This document shows, one piece after another, positions 60,067-64,000 of a DNA stretch of 64,000 nucleotides (position 1 is the stretch's first letter; every line of letters begins with the position of its first letter). The notes beneath the pieces are model-generated. The model was not told the origin of the DNA. It did no database searches and was given only the letters and a program-made list of their open reading frames with translations. The position numbers and the translations under genes were made by a program. Source of the stretch: a bacterium 1XD42-1 (lineage in GTDB: Bacteria; Bacillota; Clostridia; Oscillospirales; Ruminococcaceae); assembly GCA_003612625.1 (NCBI GenBank), contig RAZJ01000006.1, forward strand, positions 1 through 64,000. Reading direction: 5' to 3'.

Positions 60067-60971
60067 ACCTAGAGGTAAAAATAGCGGGCGTAACCTTTAA
60101 AAATCCGATTATTTTAGCTTCCGGCTGCTGCGGCTTCGGACAGGAATATGATAAATTTTATCCGATGGAAGCATTAGGCGGGTTATCTTTAAAGGGCCTG
60201 ACGCCAAATGAGCGCCAGGGAAATCCGCCGCCCCGGGTTGCGGAAACCCCCTCCGGAATGTTAAATTCTGTGGGCCTGCAAAATCCTGGAATTGATGCCT
60301 TTTTAGAGCGGGAACTGCCTAATCTGGCGGGCCGGGATACTGTAAAAATTGCCAATGCAGCAGGGGCAACCGTGGAAGAATATGCTTATATGGCCCAGCG
60401 CCTGGATGCCAGCCCCATTGATATGATAGAAGCCAATATTTCCTGTCCCAATGTGAAACAAGGGGGCGCGGCTTTTGGGACAGATTGCAGCATGGCGGCA
60501 CAAGTGGTAACGGCTATGCGTAAAAATACAACAAAGCCTTTGATGGTGAAGCTGTCCCCCAATGTTACTGATATTGTTTCCATTGCCAAATCCGTGGAAG
60601 ATGCCGGGGCAGATGCCATTTCCCTGATCAATACTTTATTAGGCATGCGGATTGATATTAGTACCCGCCGGCCTGTCCTTCACCAGAATGTAGGCGGTTT
60701 GTCCGGGCCAGCGGTTTTCCCCATTGCCTTGCGGATGGTCTGGCAGGTGGCCGGTGCAGTCAAAATACCAGTGGTGGGATTAGGCGGAATCGCAAAATGG
60801 CAGGATGTTATAGAAATGATGATAGCAGGGGCAAAAGCGGTTCAAATCGGTGCTGCCTTGTTTGGAGATCCTTTTACGCCAGTCAAAATTTTGGAAGGAA
60901 TACAGCAGTGGATGGAGCAAAAAGGTATTTCAGATATCAATGACATAATAGGCTCCGTACAGCCTTATTGA
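60063..60971 (+). CDS. pyrD: Dihydroorotate dehydrogenase, class 1B
   Basis: A 302-residue FMN enzyme oxidising dihydroorotate to orotate in pyrimidine synthesis. Active-site loop ISCPNVKQGG contains the catalytic Cys of class 1, and NSVGLQNPG and GLGGIAKWQD bind substrate and FMN. With PyrK it forms the NAD-dependent class 1B complex. The ATG overlaps the pyrK stop (ATGA). Confidence 0.96.
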   Translation: MNLEVKIAGVTFKNPIILASGCCGFGQEYDKFYPMEALGGLSLKGLTPNERQGNPPPRVAETPSGMLNSVGLQNPGIDAFLERELPNLAGRDTVKIANAAGATVEEYAYMAQRLDASPIDMIEANISCPNVKQGGAAFGTDCSMAAQVVTAMRKNTTKPLMVKLSPNVTDIVSIAKSVEDAGADAISLINTLLGMRIDISTRRPVLHQNVGGLSGPAVFPIALRMVWQVAGAVKIPVVGLGGIAKWQDVIEMMIAGAKAVQIGAALFGDPFTPVKILEGIQQWMEQKGISDINDIIGSVQPY

Positions 60972-61007
60972 TTGAAATGTGCGGCATTACTGTGAGGTGA
61001 GGAAATT

Positions 61008-62036
61008 TTGACTACGCTCTATCTGATACGCCATGCGGAGGCGGAGGGAAATATTGAACGCCGTTTCCAAGGCCATTATAATGGGAAAATCAGCGAAAAT
61101 GGAGAAAAACAACTGCGGTATTTAAAAAAACGCTTCCGTAAAATCCATTTGAATGCAGTTTATACCAGCCCTTTGTCTAGAGCTGTTGCAACTGCCGAAG
61201 CTGTTAATTATTATGCGGAACTGCCCCTGGTGTTGGATGCGGCCCTGATGGAAATTTGCGGCGGCGGCTTTGAAGGAAAAAAATATGCAGAAATTCCGGA
61301 ATTGTTCCCCGAAGAATGGGAACACTGGGACCGGGAACCTCATAAATTTAAAGCGCCAGGCGGTGAAACCATGCGCCAGTGTTATGAACGGATGAAAGCC
61401 ATTATGTACCGCATCCTTCATGGCAATATGGGCAATACCGTGGCAGTCATTTCCCATGGATGCGCTTTGCGGAATTATTTATGTTATTTGACAGATACCC
61501 CTTTTGAATGTCTGGACGAGGTGCCCTGGGGCGATAATACCTGTGTCACCCGTGTGGATTTTGACGACCGGTTCAAGCATAAAATTGTATATATGAATGA
61601 TACTTCCCATCTGCCGGAGGAATTGTCTACTCTGGCCAAGCAGAACTGGTGGCGCAAAGATGGCTCCAAAGAGGAAGAACCGGAGGATGAAGATAAAAGG
61701 ATTCCGATTGCGTCCGGGGAACTTTATATTGAAGAAAGCCAGATGGAAATTGAAAGCGGGGATTTGCTCCTTCCCCAAGGGCCCGCGCCGTTATCCAATG
61801 TGAAGCTGCATATCGGTTCAGGAACTGTATATGTCCGGGATGGCAATTTGAAACTGACCAAGCCTCCGAAAAAACGGGAACGTGTGATAAAACTGGAGGA
61901 CGATGATGAAGAACTTTCTACGGAACAAGCCTCTCCGGAACAGGCAGAGGAGCCAAAAGAAGATTTACAGCCTTTGGAAGCTTCTTCCGGTGCGGAAGAA
62001 TTTGTAGAAACAGAATTCGAGAAAGTTTCGGTTTGA
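61008..62036 (+). CDS. Histidine phosphatase family protein with acidic tail
   Basis: A 342-residue protein. Residues 1-205 form a phosphoglycerate-mutase-like phosphatase with LIRHAEAEGN, the proton-donor Glu near LMEICGGGFEG and the second His in VISHGCALR. Residues 215-342 are an unusual addition: short beta-like repeats (GELYIEES, GDLLLPQG, GTVYVRDG) and a very acidic end (LEDDDEELSTEQ). The start is TTG 61008 after GAGGTGAGG. It lies between pyrD and ruvX in one operon; the substrate is unknown. Confidence 0.88.
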   Translation: MTTLYLIRHAEAEGNIERRFQGHYNGKISENGEKQLRYLKKRFRKIHLNAVYTSPLSRAVATAEAVNYYAELPLVLDAALMEICGGGFEGKKYAEIPELFPEEWEHWDREPHKFKAPGGETMRQCYERMKAIMYRILHGNMGNTVAVISHGCALRNYLCYLTDTPFECLDEVPWGDNTCVTRVDFDDRFKHKIVYMNDTSHLPEELSTLAKQNWWRKDGSKEEEPEDEDKRIPIASGELYIEESQMEIESGDLLLPQGPAPLSNVKLHIGSGTVYVRDGNLKLTKPPKKRERVIKLEDDDEELSTEQASPEQAEEPKEDLQPLEASSGAEEFVETEFEKVSV

Positions 62037-62055
62037 TGCAGGAGGCGTATTGCAT

Positions 62056-62493
62056 TTGAAAATACTTGCGGTGGATTTTGGGGATGCCCGCACTGGCCTG
62101 GCCTGCTGTGACCGGACCGAATTTTTGGCTTCCCCGGTAGGCGTCATCCACGATTACCATTTGGAAAGTACAGCCCAAAAAGTGGCGCATGCAGTAGAAG
62201 AATTTGAAGCAAAAATGGTAGTGGTGGGCAACCCCATCAATTTGGATGGCACCCATGGCCCCAGGGCGCAGAAGTGTGAAAAATTTGCAGCTTATTTGGA
62301 AACCTTAACCCATGTACCGGTATGCCTTTGGGATGAACGGGGTACAACGGTTTCCGCCCATGGCTATCTCAATGAGATGGATACCCGGGGCAAAAAAAGA
62401 AAAGAAGTGGTGGATGAATTAGCTGCTGCGATTATTTTACAGAATTATTTGGATTACCGCCATAATAACCCTCAGGCAGAGGAAAAGCCCTGA
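62056..62493 (+). CDS. ruvX: RuvX/YqgF-type putative Holliday junction resolvase
   Basis: A 145-residue RNase H-fold nuclease of the YqgF/RuvX family: first acidic site ILAVDFGDARTG, second VVGNPINLDG, then LWDERGTT and a final acidic site in KEVVDELAAAIIL. The family acts in rRNA maturation or junction cleavage. I chose TTG 62056, ten bases after GGAGG; a TTG two codons earlier lies only four bases from it. Confidence 0.9.
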   Translation: MKILAVDFGDARTGLACCDRTEFLASPVGVIHDYHLESTAQKVAHAVEEFEAKMVVVGNPINLDGTHGPRAQKCEKFAAYLETLTHVPVCLWDERGTTVSAHGYLNEMDTRGKKRKEVVDELAAAIILQNYLDYRHNNPQAEEKP

Positions 62494-62527
62494 TTTGGCT
62501 GGTCAGATTTGGAAAGGAATGAAACCT

Positions 62528-64000
62528 ATGGACTATCATGCACTTGCGGATCTTTGTTTTCCACAGATTACCGCAAGCCCTCAGGAAATTGAAAAAAAAT
62601 ATCCCCCCCGCCCTTTGCCGGAAGGGGCTAAAGTAACCCGGATTGCTCCTTCTCCTACGGGCTTTATGCACCTGGGGAATTTGTTCGGCGCCATTGCAGA
62701 TGAACGGTTGGCCCATCAGTCAGGGGGCGTCTTTTATCTGCGGATTGAAGACACGGATCAGAAGCGGGCCGTCCCCGGGGCAGTAGAAACAATTTTACGG
62801 GTTTTTTCGGATTATGGCCTTCCTTTTGACGAAGGCGCCGGAATAGAGGAAGAAAAAGGGGATTATGGCCCTTACCGCCAGCGCCGCCGGGCAGAAATTT
62901 ACCAGACGTTTGCAAAATGGCTGGTAGAACAGGGCAAAGCTTATCCTTGTTTCTGCACCGAAGAAGAACTGGCCCAGCTCCGCCAGCAGCAGGAAGCCAA
63001 TAAAGAAAATTTTGGATATTATGGAAAGTATGCAGTTCACCGGGATATGCCTTTTGAAGCGGTAAAGGAAAAAATTACAAAAGGGGAACCTTTTGTGCTC
63101 CGTTTCCGCAGCCCGGGCGATCCCCAGAACCGTGTGAAATTTACGGATTTAGTAAAAGGCAATATGGAATTTCCTGAAAACGATCAGGATGTAGTCCTGT
63201 TAAAAAGCGACGGGATTCCCACATACCATTTTGCCCATGTGGTTGATGATCACTTAATGGGAACCACCCACGTAGTCCGCGGGGAAGAATGGCTGGCAAC
63301 CCTGCCGATCCATTTACAGCTTTTCCAGGCTATGGGCTGGAAGCCGCCGAAATATATCCATACTGCCCAGCTTATGAAGCTGGACGGAGGGAACAAACGG
63401 AAGTTAAGCAAACGGAAAGATCCGGAATTGGCATTGGATTATTATAAAGAGCAAGGGTATTGTGTGGAAGCTGTTAAAGAATATTTAATGACTTTGCTTA
63501 ATTCTAATTTTGAGGACTGGCGGAAGGCCAATCCCCAAAGCCCCTTGGAGGATTTTCCCTTTAATACGAAAAAAATGGGGGTATCCGGCGCCCTATTTGA
63601 TATTGATAAATTATGTGATGTTTCTAAAAATGTCATTTCCAGAATGGACGCCCAGCAGGTGTATGAATTGCTGGCCCAGTGGGCAAAAGAATTTGATCCG
63701 CCATTTTATGATCTGCTGGCAAGAGATCCGGATTATACCAAACGTATCCTTTCCATTGGAAGGGGCGGCAAAAAACCACGGAAAGATATTGCTTTATGGA
63801 GCGGCGCAAAAGAATATTTGAATTTCTTCTTTGACGAGCTTTTTACACCGGAATATGACTGGCCGGAAAAAATCCAGCCAGACGATATTGAGAAAATTTT
63901 AAGCCGGTACCAGGATTTGTATGATCCCGCAGACAATGCGGAACAATGGTTTGATAAAGTGAAAAATTTATCGGAAGCTTTGGGATATACGGCGGATATG
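62528..64000 (+). CDS. gltX: Glutamyl-tRNA synthetase, 3' end outside window
   Basis: The first 491 codons of a class I synthetase charging tRNA-Glu. The HIGH-type motif is seen in APSPTGFMHLGN, the KMSKS-type motif in KRKLSKRKD, and the YHFAHVVDDHLMG and RGEEWL segments are typical. The family is usually 480-560 residues, so little is missing. GGAAAGGAATG precedes ATG 62528. It is the fifth gene of the operon starting at pyrK. Confidence 0.93.
   Translation, partial: MDYHALADLCFPQITASPQEIEKKYPPRPLPEGAKVTRIAPSPTGFMHLGNLFGAIADERLAHQSGGVFYLRIEDTDQKRAVPGAVETILRVFSDYGLPFDEGAGIEEEKGDYGPYRQRRRAEIYQTFAKWLVEQGKAYPCFCTEEELAQLRQQQEANKENFGYYGKYAVHRDMPFEAVKEKITKGEPFVLRFRSPGDPQNRVKFTDLVKGNMEFPENDQDVVLLKSDGIPTYHFAHVVDDHLMGTTHVVRGEEWLATLPIHLQLFQAMGWKPPKYIHTAQLMKLDGGNKRKLSKRKDPELALDYYKEQGYCVEAVKEYLMTLLNSNFEDWRKANPQSPLEDFPFNTKKMGVSGALFDIDKLCDVSKNVISRMDAQQVYELLAQWAKEFDPPFYDLLARDPDYTKRILSIGRGGKKPRKDIALWSGAKEYLNFFFDELFTPEYDWPEKIQPDDIEKILSRYQDLYDPADNAEQWFDKVKNLSEALGYTADM

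Overview
The window reads as chromosomal DNA of an anaerobic, endospore-forming Clostridia-type Bacillota. The evidence is a complete spoIIIAA-AH operon, spore-coat and collagen-like surface proteins, a selenium-dependent glycine reductase block with its own selA, selB and tRNA-Sec, a group B type [FeFe] hydrogenase, a VanW protein, and AT-rich sigma-A promoters with strong AGGAGG ribosome sites. GTG and TTG starts are common. The genus cannot be fixed from the sequence alone; a Lachnospirales/Anaerotignum-like member is a guess.

Layout. 1-630: tail of an rRNA operon (5S) with tRNA-Asn, a CAT-anticodon tRNA and tRNA-Val. 704-6502: a sodium-coupled amino-acid symporter, a TPR-GGDEF diguanylate cyclase, an XRE/zinc-ribbon pair, tRNA-Leu, a secreted protein with no ordinary start codon, and a second XRE regulator. 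6583-16582: a LysR-centred accessory region. Two leftward four-gene operons (lipoprotein/small protein/DUF3737/LysE, and Ntn-hydrolase lipoprotein/adenylate-forming enzyme/ABC ATPase/ABC permease) each carry the same near-identical 32-nt palindromic box at the -35 of their promoter; a divergent LysR gene and a VanW gene follow. 16713-18561: autoregulated MarR-MATE efflux pair. 18629-23642: spoIIIA operon behind a sigma-E-like promoter. 23791-30764: an orphan GHKL kinase, a 5'-truncated CotJC-like manganese-catalase gene, three surface proteins sharing one N-terminal domain (two collagen-like, one with a 13-residue Pro/Cys/His repeat) and a glycosyltransferase.

31078-41684: a CheV, then a structured 5' leader and the block grdA (in-frame UGA), trxB, trxA, grdC, grdD, selA, selB, tRNA-Sec and a selenium-associated LysR. 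The genes form a working unit: SelA and tRNA-Sec make selenocysteyl-tRNA, SelB delivers it to the GrdA UGA, TrxB/TrxA reduce GrdA, and GrdC/GrdD convert the GrdA-bound carboxymethyl group to acetyl phosphate. The substrate-binding grdB/grdE genes are not in the window. 41843-47574: a leftward five-gene operon (FliK-like, FlhB C-terminal-like, ComFB, PilZ, and a very long FtsA/PilM-like ATPase with a Pro/Gln hexapeptide linker). This is the best candidate here for an undescribed system.

47784-64000: a LysR/iron-alcohol-dehydrogenase pair, aroD, a MalY-type PLP enzyme, a LicT-type antiterminator with its RNA target followed by a glucose-type PTS EIICBA and HPr, a GT4 glycosyltransferase, the hydrogenase, and a rightward operon pyrK-pyrD-histidine phosphatase-ruvX-gltX (gltX cut by the window end).
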